DNA of 64,000 nt from Iris pallida (taxonomy: Eukaryota; Streptophyta; Magnoliopsida; Asparagales; Iridaceae), in the NCBI GenBank assembly GCA_029216955.1, contig JANAVB010044017.1, positions 2,416,429 through 2,480,428 of the forward strand. The letters are read 5' to 3'. Below are positions 45,312-56,549 of this stretch, in pieces. Position 1 is the first letter of the stretch; every line of letters starts with the position of its first letter. The position numbers and the translations under genes are program-made. The notes below the pieces were generated by a model. It worked only from the letters and a program-made list of their open reading frames with translations. It ran no database searches and was not told the origin of the DNA.

Positions 45312-48300
45312 GAATCACAAGAGTGCACATGAATGGTGAAAGCACCGGAGTACATGATGAAAGTGAAACGCACATGACATACCGTAACCCGATGCTCCCG
45401 AGGGGAATAACATCTCATGAAGGGATCCATATAGTACCAATCCGTGTTAATAATGTGAAAACATCAAGTAAAGTAATATAGAGCATAAATGTAAATCCTA
45501 TCAAGTATGAAACAGTCAGAGAATGTACTCGTTTGATACCCTGAGCAACTGATATGTATAGATATCCAAACTGGAGTCACAGAGTCCTATTTAGAGCAAT
45601 ACATGTTATAAAGAGTTCAAATTATATAATAATTGAAGTGTACAATACAATCTACATAATTCTAGGTCAATCTCGGTCAAAGTCAACTCTTGGTCAACTC
45701 TGGACTATCGGGTCAAAGGCTAATCTAGGGTATTGGTATCAACTACATCTAGTACCTATAAATCCTACTCAAGGCTAACATATAAGGCATGTAGATATAT
45801 GTTATATGTATATAGTGTATCATAACACCTATCTATATATCCACACATTTATAGATTAGGCACAATATCCAAGATGCTACTTACACTAAAGTATCTCACA
45901 TAAACTTAGTACATACATACATATATGCATACCTTTCATGTATGTCCTATAGGGTACAGAGGATACCACCACCTTAACTCTTTACCAATCCTAAGTATAA
46001 CAATATCTATAACATACATATATAACTATAGATGTAAGGTATTACATTAAGCCAATCAACATGTGTATAACTACAAGTCTGCTATTGACCTTATATGTAT
46101 ACATATCTACCACATGGCAGTAAGTGAACATACCCCCAACTGATACTCAAGCCACACTTAGACTACATAATGTGATAATCAAAATTATAATCTTATATAT
46201 ACAATATTTATATAGGGGCTGAACCAAGGTATAAGGAAATGGGAAACCAACAAAACATGAACAGAAAACTATCATATGGGATCATCAAGGACTGTAATGA
46301 GAGATATGGACAAAACATGAATGGATAGATCAAAGCTCCCAGAACTGGACATGGTCATGACTGAACAAAGGACTGAACCAAATATATGATAGCCAAAGGC
46401 AGTGAACAAAAGGCTACCTAAACAGTTGGTGACTAACCTAAGAAACAAGAATATAGGCTAACTGGACATCAACAGGACATTAAGGATAAAATGGGTGTCA
46501 AGTGTGTGCAGACATTACAAGTGTGTGCAGGCAACAAGTAGATGGCAGTTCAATGTGTGAGCAGTTAAACAAAAAGAGCAACCTCATGATACAAGACACT
46601 AATGTGGATATTCAACTTGTGAGTGAACCAAGGATGCAGATGGAGGCAATTATAGGCAAGAGTACAGAATAATGTACAGAGCATGCTTGCATTGCAGTAT
46701 TCAGATGATAATGTTTATCACTGATACATGTTTGTATCCGTGATGTAGGCTACAGGAAATGCAGGGGATGATGTATCACTGAATGCAGTGAATTTAATGT
46801 AATGTACATGCAAGGTGTGTGCAGCATGCTAAATGAGGCCTAGGGAGTGTGGAGTGTCATGACATGGATATGCAGGTAACTGTGACTGGAACAACACTAA
46901 TACATGAAGCTACAGTGAAGGAGTGAACATTAAGTATTGTGGGCTAGTTAGAAAGTAGGGTCTGACCAAAGTTAGTATATGAACATTCTCCTAATTCAGG
47001 GTATAACATGACATCCAAACATTACCTGGGCTAGGATATCTGAATACAATATGTATATATATAAGGTGGATAAAACTAAGCATGACATGGTTGAACATCC
47101 AAATACCAAGTAACCCAACTCGAGCTTAAGACTCCCCTTAATATGTGTCTAACATGTGTCAATTAAGAGTGTGTGTGAGTGATTGCATGGCAAATTACGT
47201 AAGCTAGTGTGTCAATGTGTCAGTCATGTGTCCATGAGGTGTCAAAACAATGTATCCTATATGTGTCACACATTAACAAGTGTCAAGCATGGGTGGGTGT
47301 GTGTGTGCATGGCAAAACATGTATACTAATGTGTTATTGCATCATGGTATTGTCTAGCATGCCATCAAGTGTCATTGTGTCCAGTAAAACGTGCCCAAAT
47401 GTGTCAGTGATGTGTGTCCAATATTTAATATGTGCATTGACACTAGTATTAGACATGCCAATCATGGTATCAGAGAGTGCTCTGATACTTCAAATATTAG
47501 AGTACAAATGTGTGAATCAGACATGTGGGTGTTGTGATCGAGTGATGTGCATGTACAAGTGTCAACTTGGTATCAGACGTGTGCTGAGTATCAAGTGTCA
47601 CCCTTAGACGTGTCCGTGTGTCCAAATCCCAAGCCAAACTGCGTCAAAACCTAACAAATATGGTATCAGTGAACACAGTGTATAGGTTGTCTCGTACGGC
47701 CATGTCGAGTCCAATAGGACATGACACAGTGCGCGTTGGGTCTCATGCTCGGGTATATACTTAGAGGGGGTCTAGGGCTAGACAATCGATCCCTGAATCG
47801 AGTTCAATACGTGTCACGACAGGACACGAAGTCCGTGTAAGTGAAGGTCTGTGTGACTGTGTGCATGTGTGTAAAATGAACACATTGTATAGGTTGTCTC
47901 GTACGGCCATGTCGAGTCCAATAGGACACGATACAGTACGCGTTGGGTCTCATGCTCGGGTATATACTTAGAGGGGGTCTAGGGCTAGACAATCGACCCC
48001 CTGAATCGAGTCCAATACGTGTCACGACAGGACACGAAGTCCGTGTAAGTGAAGGTCTGTGTGACTGTGTGCGTGTGTGTAAAATCTGTACGGGTGGGAT
48101 TTCTCCCAATCTATTCGATGAAACCCTATGAAACTTTATCAGTGTAGTATCAGATATGTGCCCTCGATGTCCACCAAGTTTTGTGTCCAAACATGCTGTG
48201 TCGTGTCCGCTACAGTGCCCGTGAAGCAAGGGACATCACGAACCTCGTGCAGTATCTCGTGCAGCGTGTTCGTGGCCATTTTCGACATGAAAATGACACA

Positions 48301-49384
48301 AATTCGTGTTCAGTCCTAGGGGGAATGAAAACATACATATAGATCTATATTTTTGTAAAATTAGTTTTTAAAAACAGCAAAAAAAATCCCTTTTGCGCAT
48401 TTCATCAAACACCTAAGCAATGACACAGATACGGGTCTGATACGGACACCAAATCAACACGAATTTCTACCAAACTTTTTTACAGCTAGGGGACACCTAG
48501 ATGGATGCATCTATGGAATAAAATCAAGAATTTAGGGTGATTTGTAGGGATTTACCTATAGGGATCCAATCTCCAAGAAAAAGCCCCAAATAATGAAGTC
48601 TCCTTCCTCAAGCTATGTCCCGATGAGCTCTTCTCCTTGCAAGCTAGCCTCCTTCTTCTTCTACTCCAGATTTGGATTCTAATATAAAAGATTAGGATCA
48701 ATTTGGTGGAGGAATGGGGAGATTTAATGAAAGGGGGAAGAAATTAGAGTTTCCTACAAGGAGGTGTTATAAAATAGGCAAGTGGCTATGAAGAGAGATT
48801 ATATAGGCTAATATTAGATCATTAGTGGTTGTTGTGGTTGTCTAAATTAAGAGCTAGGGTTAGGGTTTCTCATTGTAGGCTTTGGGCCAAGATTGTTAAC
48901 TAGCTTGTTCAATTCCTTAACCAAATATCCAATGCACTAAACTCTCTCAATCCTCTCATGAACCCTAGTCACACTCAAGTCAACTAAGACCAACTTAAGT
49001 TAGATTAGGGTCTCACACCATGCTAACTAAGTCACCAAAGTCGAAGTCAAATTCTAGGCTAGTCTCTAAAGTCACAACTAGCAAAATTAAAAAATAACAA
49101 CCATTAATCAAATAATTAACAAATAGTTCCAAGCAACCAAAATGACCAAAATATCCCTGGCCTAAAAATGATAATTAACATATTATAATCTCATGGTTAG
49201 GCTCTAGGTCAAGTAGTCTCTAGGGTTTCACTAGCTAAACACCAAAATCACAAATCACCAATAAAAATAGTTTTAAAATAATAAAAAAATTACCAAAAAT
49301 CATAACATGATTTAGATACCATTAATAAATAATTAAAATTATAAAATTTCAAAATTACCCTCATTTAGAAAACTGGATGTTACA
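45312..49384 (-). repeat. Del-D right LTR (5' LTR), segment right of Tat-A
   Basis: Matches 1193-5033 in order and strand and ends GATGTTACA at 49384, directly followed by the target duplication GCCTT. It is longer than the left copy mainly because of the tandem duplication at 47671-48085. Confidence 0.9.
47671..48085. repeat. 207-bp tandem duplication inside the Del-D right LTR
   Basis: Two units, 47671-47877 and 47878-48085, both open GAACACA(G/T)TGTATAGGTTG and end GTGTGTAAAAT. The left LTR has one copy (about 3544-3750). The duplication therefore arose after or during insertion of Del-D. Confidence 0.85.
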
Positions 49385-51054
49385 GCCTTTGTCGGACATT
49401 GGATTGCTTATAAACCTCTACACCACTCCACTTTCAGCTACAGTCCTGCATATGACTCCAGTTGGTACCCTGACACAGGTGCCTCTACTCACATGACCGG
49501 CATTCATGCTCTTCGCTAGCACAAACTCCCTACCATGGTCCTGACATGGTTCAACTTGGCAATGATAATCATCTTTCTATCACCTATACTAGTAACACGA
49601 CACTCTCTCTCGCCTACTCTTCCTTCCTCCTCGATAATATTTATGTTGTTCCCTTTAAACGTACGAACTTATTATCTATTTCTCAATTCTGTCACGATAT
49701 ATAACAAAGTTATCTAAATTATTGATGTCCATCATTTTTACATCTTTGATCTAACTAGTAGGTCTCTTCTTTTTCAAGGCCTATGTAAAGATGGTCTCTA
49801 TAAAATTATTACCCTTCCATCTAAGTTTTATGCACTCTCCACTTCAGACAACTCATCGTCCTTGTTGCATCAACGACTTGGTTATCTATTTACCAAAGTC
49901 GTCACTTATCTAGGATCTAATAAATATTTTTCATCCTCCTTCAAGAATAGTTCTTCCTTCTATCAAGGGTATACATTAGGAAAACCGACACACCTCCCCT
50001 TTCCCCTAATCAAATGAAATAAAAAGTACTTCTTTTTATTTTGTGCATTCTAATATATGATAATCCCCTATTTTTTTTTTCTGTTTTGGACTACAAAAAG
50101 GTCTTGTACTTCTCTTGGTATTCATTATTTTCTCTCATGTCCCCACACACCCGAACAAAATTGCCTTACAGAACACAAACATCATCAAAAAATTTAAATG
50201 GCCAGTAGACTTTTTGTCTCTAGTCATGTTCCTCCATGCCATTGTCCTGAAGTTGTATCCATTATTGTCCAACTTATTAATTGACTTTTTTTTCCATCTC
50301 AATTGGTTTTTACCATTCTCTCACTTTTATAGAACGTCTTCCTCCTGCTATATTCTTTGAGTCTTTGGGTGTGTCTGTTATCTGCATTTAGGTGCCTATC
50401 TTACTAATATATTGTTGCCAAGAACTACTGAATGTCTATTTCTTGGTTATAGCTTGCAACACAAGGGGTATCGTTGTTTGGATAGAAAAACTGGTTGCAT
50501 CTACATTTCTCGCCATGCTCGTTTTGACGAACAAGCTTTTTTTCATTCTCCAAAACTGTAATCCCCTCTCCTGAATCCACCTGGATATCTGTCCCAGATA
50601 TATCTCCAGCCTTATCTTCTATATCCTCATCCTCTTGGCCGCCACAGAGGCACATTCTCCCACACTAGTACCACATCTTCGTGACCCACTTCAACCATAC
50701 CTGAATCTCCCCTAGCCTCTTTCTCCAAACACCCAAAGATTACCCGACAACGAGATGGGTCCAACAAATCTCTTAACCGTACATATGGAACAATCAAAGT
50801 ATCCCCTTCCAAGGACCTTATTAGCCTATGTCTACTCTACTACTATAGAACCTACATGTTACCCTCAGGCTGTTTAGATTACTGAATGGCGTCAGTTGAC
50901 TTTTGAATTCAATACCTTACTGAAAATGATACTTGGGTCCTTATTCCTTCTACTCCTCGACAACATGTCATTGGTTGCAAATGGGTCTTCAAACTAAAAT
51001 GATGTGTCGATGGGTGCAATGAATGTCACAAAGACATTCCAGTTGCCAAAGGAT
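49385..51054 (+). pseudogene. Copia-E protease, integrase and start of RT (right fragment)
   Basis: WYPDTGASTHMTG (about 49469-49507) is the copia protease site. Near 49868 HQRLG is the pre-integrase box. Near 50143 CPHTPEQN-like text (PHTPEQNCLTEHKHHQKI in broken frames) marks integrase. Near 50925-51000 the text around TWVLIPSTPRQHVIGCKWVF marks the start of copia RT. All frames are broken, and a CACTA-like sequence takes over at 51055. It is the oldest layer of the nest. Confidence 0.7.
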
Positions 51055-51220
51055 CACTACAAAAAATTATGGTGTCTTACAACGTCGAAAACCATTACAA
51101 AAATAGTATAACCCGTTGCAAAATTAATCCGCAATTGTTCCTGAAATCATTGTAAATTCGAGCGTTGCGGATTCCTATTACAACGGTTAGGGAAGATTTT
51201 TACAACTTTTTTATAAATTG
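51055..51220. mobile_element. One end of a second CACTA-type element
   Basis: CACTACAAAAAATTATGG at 51055 is a typical CACTA terminus and it interrupts Copia-E RT. Subterminal words ACAACG/CGTTGC and their partners follow (51085-51185). I found no matching GTAGTG end downstream, so the element is truncated or its other end is too diverged. Confidence 0.5.
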
Positions 51221-51224
51221 TGAG

Positions 51225-51813
51225 ACTCGTCTCACAGTATCGATATTTATATCATGTCATAGTAGCACTCTTCTTATCATATCGTGTCATGTCTATAGTT
51301 TATCTTCCTTATTATTGTTTCTTCGTGCCTGTATATTATATTATGTAATATAGTTTATGGTGATCTTGCTCGAATTCTGACTGGATAGCTATTTTTCAGC
51401 TTTAGATGACGTAGTTTGCCCCAAGGTTTATGGTGTGTATCTTAGTGACACTGATGTTACCAATGTGCCGGTTGCTTCTACTGATATGGAGTAGCATATT
51501 TCTTTTCTATGCTCTTTCGTATTATTCTTAGCTAGTGAGCTTAGAGGACTTTAGTTCGAGTTGCTTTTGTATTTATTTTTAGCGGGTTTGTTCCCGAGAC
51601 TATTTTGAGTTGTAGTAGATCTTTCTTTAAATTAATTATTGAGACTTTGAATTAATCTCTTTGTCATGACTTAGTTGTGGATGATATATGTGAACTGTGT
51701 ACTTGTTATGGATAATGCTTATCATAGACATCGTACTACCATCGATACTGCGGCGTAGGCTGGGCTTGGCCACGAACTCATATCCGAAAAGCGGGTGCGA
51801 GTCACGATGCTAC
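51225..51813 (+). repeat. Fragment of a Del-D-related LTR
   Basis: GACATCGTACTACCATCGAT, then ACTGCGGCGTAGGCTGG and GGGTGCGAGTCACGA, parallel the end of LTR-G and the reverse complement of the Del-D LTR start. The upstream part (TTCTGACTGGATAGCTATTT) is a weaker match. It is the third site of this family in the window and the most decayed. Confidence 0.55.
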
Positions 51814-53290
51814 CCATTCAGCCTAGGTTACGATCCTTACTGAAGGTCCTGCAATACTCGTGCTTCCTTAGCCACGATAACCATTCGTTCTAGGCCAAAC
51901 AGTCCCGGCGTCCCGACAATCATGTTCGAAGAAAATCAACCCATGCATGGGTTAATTCAAAGTCCATTTGATCATGCAACACACAACTACTCATACAACC
52001 AAACATAGTCATAGTCTGAAACTCAGACTTCACATCATTTCGTATTTCTCGTATCATAATTCTATGTTCTCACATTCTTTGTACAATTTTGTTCTTTTGT
52101 TGTTCAACGCCTCAATTCAATGTCCGAGTGAACGAGGCGAAGGTCCCAAACATTTAAGGCAACAGACCACATACAATAATTATTCAATATCATTTGAGTA
52201 ATGCATTCGATGCACGTCTCGATTCAGTATTTCCATGTTCTACGTCTTAGTGGTCAATGTTCTCACACTCGTGCATTTGATGCACGTTGACACGATCTTT
52301 TTATGTGCTAAATTTATGTTCATTCTCTTCGACTCGTGCACTTGAGGCATGCCTCGATAGAGTATTTAATGTTCTACAGCTCGTACACTAAGGCACTCGC
52401 GTCGTTATAGTCTTTCAATATTCTAACATGCTAATTCGTGTAAGGAGGAACACATTTGATTGATGTTCAACGACTCATTCCTTTGAGGCACATTTTGATT
52501 CAATTGCTCAATACCCCGTGACTCGTGCATTTGATGCACTCGTCGATACAGTTATCCCATGTTCTTATAGCTTGCCCACCGAGGTGCTCATCGTTTCGAT
52601 GATTTCGATGTTCATTGGCGAATCGTATATTTGATGTACATTTCAATTCAATTGTTCTATCTAGTGTTCGACGCGCACTATAATTTCCCCCAATCGAGCT
52701 ACGCCCGTGGACTCGATAGGTTAACTTAGCATACTATGGTGCATTTTAGTTAGGCTTGACAAAGTAAGAAAGAAGGGTCAATGTCCTTCAACCTAAACCG
52801 ATATGCCTTATCGTTTCGTCGAGCTGATGCGGCTCGATTTTATTAGTTGTTGTATGGCCAACTCTTCTGACTTAGCCATTTGAGTACTTTGTGCTCCGCT
52901 GAACTACCCGATTGATTCGACCTACCATACCCATGCCTTAGTTCGTTGCGAGGCGATGCTTTGGTTATACGGACTCCGTTGCAAACAACGTAAAATGTTG
53001 ACCTATTATAATTCAGTGTAAAAGCTTAGCATGCACAATAAATTAACTAAAATTAATAGTTGTCCGAACCGGACTTATGCTTTGCATATTGGTTTGATTT
53101 ATTTGGTCTTCGAACCGACTCATGCTTTCTCATTCGGGCCAACGTAACTCCTTGTATCGACCCGACTCAATGCATTCCTCGGGTCAACGTAACTCTTGTA
53201 TTGATTCGCATCGATACTTCATCGGGTCAACGCAACTCTTCGAGTCAACGACTCTGCATAATGTACCGTACAGAGTAGAGCATTACCCGT
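51814..53290. repeat. Degenerate repeat-rich stretch, probably LTR-derived
   Basis: About 52190-52660 holds diverged units of roughly 60-100 bp built on CTCGTGCATTTGATGCAC. About 53060-53250 has CGGGTCAACGTAACTCTTGT repeated three to four times. GAAAATCAACCCATGCATGG near 51930 is palindromic in part. No protein is seen. The style suits an LTR of an unidentified retrotransposon. Confidence 0.45.
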
Positions 53291-53294
53291 GATG

Positions 53295-53605
53295 GTTATT
53301 TTCTGTCAAGAAAGGGTTATTTTTCTTGACGGATCCACAACAAGTGACAGTTGTGGATCCGTCAACTAGTCCAGAGTCAAGAAAAGTCTGTATTTTTCTT
53401 GACGGTTGATGGATTCATTTTTCTTGATGGTTTTAAACCGTCAAGTAAGAAATTTTCTTAACCGTTTTTAGCTGTTAAGAAAATATTTAAAAAACCGTCA
53501 AGGTAGATGGAAACTTTTCTTGAATTTGGCCTAGATGATGTGTATTAACCGTTAAGACAGCCATTTCTTGACCTAAAAACCCCGTCAAGAGAAGCTAATT
53601 TTTGT
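53295..53605. repeat. Cluster of inverted TTTCTTGACGG / CCGTCAAG words
   Basis: At least ten copies of CTTGACGG or CCGTCAAG type words in both orientations within 300 bp, plus the longer inverted pair TTCTTGACGGATCCACAAC and GTTGTGGATCCGTCAA (53333-53372). This is the look of a subterminal region of a DNA transposon, but no terminus was identified. Confidence 0.45.
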
Positions 53606-54315
53606 TTAACAAAATTTTAGTTTATAATTATATATTATATGCTTCCATTTGCCAATTACTGAAAACATATATAATATCAACATGATCCTGAACATCACAA
53701 ACATCACATAAATTTTTATATTAATAAACACGCATTTATACACCAAAAAAATCCAACACTATTCAAATAAACCAAAAGATAGGGTTTTTCTACAATATCT
53801 TAAACATCCAAAACCTATATATACAAGTAAACCAAAATACATGACACCTTGCCTAACTATATAAGAAAATATTTGAACCTGAAGCATATCCTATCACAAC
53901 AGTCTTCATTTTTTATGTAGTTCCTGAGAGAATAAGAGCACAAGTACTGGATGTAGTTTTGAAAAAACAAGTCAAATATGACCCACCATATGTCTCAATA
54001 ATATTGATTAAGTAGTTGCAGACGTGAAACACAGATAAATATAGGTTTGGACCACAAACTAAAGCAGAAAAAGCTATTCAACATGAGCAAGGATTTACTA
54101 TACAACTAGTCTTTAAAATGCATATGCAGGGCACACGATAAATTCTGCTTCTTTTTCCTCAAACATTCCATACGACTTGTTAGATATCGTTCAAAATCGA
54201 ATACTACAAAAAATAATGCATAAACGAATTAGGCTAAAAAAAGAAGCTAAAAAGAAATGCAAGTGTATCTATAATATATAGTAAAAATGCTTGATCAAAG
54301 AGCAAAGGTAAAAAA
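53606..54315. other. AT-rich stretch, no gene seen
   Basis: No open frame of interest and no motif recognised. It may be the interior of the transposon suggested by the inverted words at 53295-53605. Confidence 0.4.
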
Positions 54316-54783
54316 GCAAAGGAATGACATTGACACAACAAGAGTACCCTCCAAGTTCTATAGTAGAAATAAGAGAGACAATTTCCTATAAGGATTTGCC
54401 TTCATTTATAGGCAAACCAACTTAAAGAGGAAAGGAATGACATTGACACAACAACATTGTACCCTCTTTAACAATATACTATTTGCCTTTTTTAGTATTG
54501 TCTAACATTAGGATAGTTTATTAGTAAGGCCATGGATGAGATCCAAGTCATTGCTAAATCTATATAAATGAGTTTTAGTTTTAAGATGTCATTATCTCAT
54601 CAGGTTTGTTAGTCTAAACTGTTATCTTAAATACTATTTGTCTTTTTTAGTATTGTCTAACATTAGGATAGTTTATTAGTAAGGCCATAGATAAGATCTA
54701 AGTCATTATTAAATATATCTAAATGAGTTTTAGTTTTAAGATGTCACTCATCAGATTTGTTAGTCTAAACTGTTATCTTAAGT
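54316..54783. repeat. Direct duplications
   Basis: A unit of about 155 bp containing GTATTGTCTAACATTAGG and GAGTTTTAGTTTTAAGATG occurs at about 54490-54640 and again at about 54645-54783. A shorter piece, GGAATGACATTGACACAACA, occurs at 54322 and 54434. Confidence 0.7.
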
Positions 54784-55939
54784 ACCAACTTTCTTTGTGA
54801 GTAATTTTGACAAATGTAAACTCCAAGAACGATTTATCGACTGTGATCCCCTTCTCTTTCAAAAATTATGACATCTTGGTTTGTCATAAGCATCATGCTA
54901 CTAAGATGTAGAATGTGTGTTAGTGCCGGTTTCCTGCAGGCACTGCATGAGGATCAGATCTGTGCCTTTAAGTATGTATAACAACCTATAGAGGGGAGCC
55001 TGCGTGTGCAATTAGTCTGGTGCAGGGGGTTAATCTGTAGGGTATCAGTAGTTGTAATGAACAAAAGATAAAAAATATTTCTGTGCAAGAAGAGTGCACC
55101 TGTAGAGTGTGTGAGCAGGGAAATTACTACAGAGGTAATATAGTAGATAGACTGAGCATTAGATATGTAGGTTCAGTTGCTTTACATCAAAGGTACGCAG
55201 GGGATATGTATGTATATATGAGTAGCCTTGATGTACAATAGCTCACTTGTGCAACCTACATGAGGCTTGTGTGGGTGCAAACAGTGCTGATTTGTTTGGC
55301 CATACACTGCATGAAGGAATAGCAGCAGTATGCAGAGTGTTGTGCAGGCAAGTGTATCTATTATAGCAGGGGTAATAGAGTGTGTGGGTAGTAGGGGACT
55401 TATGGAGGTATAGGTCTATGCGTGTATGAGTATTAGGTAGGGGATAACTGTAGGAAAAACTGCAATTGGAACTACAGTTAGGAATACTGCATAGATTACA
55501 GAGGATGTACACATGTGTGTACTGCAGGAAGAGGAGGTAGAGCAGGGCCTATGGGCTTACCTTCAGGATTGCTGCAAAAATGTGTACGGATGATGACTGA
55601 GTTGTATCAATCATGTATGGATACATCAAAAATGTGTAGGTATGATCTACTTTCTAGGACCTAGAACAAGCAAATAAAACACCAAGTTCCTAGTGCAATA
55701 TACAAGCCTTCAACAGGAAAAGTAGTCATTAAACTTAGAAAGAAATGAAAAAAACCCCTCATATAGAAAGTTGTAAAAGGTTTAAAACCTATATCAAGAG
55801 CATTGGTACCTGATCTATAAGATCAAACTTTGTTAAAATAGAATTAAAAAATATGTACCCTTTCAACATATAATCGAATAATATTTTTGATGTCCACAAC
55901 TATATAGAATATGGTTGTCCCTCTGCACAGTATGGCACT
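54784..55939. other. No gene seen
   Basis: About 54900-55560 is rich in TGTGCAG/TGCAGG words. No protein family is recognisable in any frame. Confidence 0.35.
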
Positions 55940-56546
55940 CACTACCAGAATAAGTTATTTTAGCAACGTATTTAGCGACGCTTTACAGAAACATCGCTAT
56001 AATTTAATAATTTAGCGACGTAGCTATAATACGTCGCAAAACATCACTATTAGCGACTTTCTACGACGTATTGCGACTACTTTTTGTATTAAAAAAACAT
56101 ACGCCGCGGATAAGTCGGTGAACGTCGCTAATTTGACTAGTAATAGCGACGTGTACCGACGTATTTGTGCGTCGGTAAGCGTCGGTAAACGACGCTAAAT
56201 GTTCCAGGATTTTCCCTCGTTAACGGAATAGGTAAACGTCGGTAAGTATTCTAAATACGTCGCTAAAAGTTCCAGGATTTACCGACGTGTACCGACGTAA
56301 TAAACGTCGCTATATTACCGATGGTGCGCCGGTGAACGTCGGTAAATGTTCCAGGATTATCGACGTACTTTTGCATCAGTAAGCGTCGGTAAGAGCGACG
56401 ATTAGCGACGTTTTGCCTGTTAGCGACTAGGCTTTCCGCGACAACAATAAAACGTCGCTAAATACGTCGAAAAAAGAACTTAGCGACGTTTTCATCCTTT
56501 TTAGCGACGTTTTTGGGCGTCGCTAATATGACTTATTCTGGTAGTG
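55940..56546. mobile_element. 607-bp CACTA-type MITE
   Basis: Ends CACTACCAGAATAAGT and ACTTATTCTGGTAGTG form perfect 16-base inverted repeats that extend imperfectly, flanked by the 3-bp duplication ACT (55937-55939 and 56547-56549). The interior is almost entirely copies of TAGCGACGT, CGTCGCTAA and TACCGACGT in both orientations. No coding capacity. The form fits a small non-autonomous CACTA derivative. Confidence 0.85.
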
Positions 56547-56549
56547 ACT

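Larger units (their letters stand above)
310..49384 (-). mobile_element. Del-D: Del/Tekay-like Ty3/gypsy derivative with giant LTRs, host of Tat-A
   Basis: The ends on the + strand read TGTCACGACC at 310 and GGTGTTACA at 5033, and the same pair recurs at 7216 and 49384, so two LTRs are visible. The target duplication GCCTT is perfect (305-309 and 49385-49389). Orientation is minus: the sequence beside the left LTR, read on the minus strand, is the AATTTCGAGGACGAAATT and AAGAAGGGTAGACT tract that precedes the 3' LTR in Del/Tekay chromoviruses. With Tat-A removed the element is about 11.9 kb: LTR 4724 bp, internal region 2182 bp, LTR 4958 bp. No protease, RT or integrase is present, so it is non-autonomous and resembles a LARD (large retrotransposon derivative). 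It sits inside Copia-E. Confidence 0.88.

Noticed and set aside
55243..55512. Cys/Ser-rich minus-strand frame
   Set aside because: Low-complexity TGTGCAG-rich DNA, no recognisable motif or gene context.
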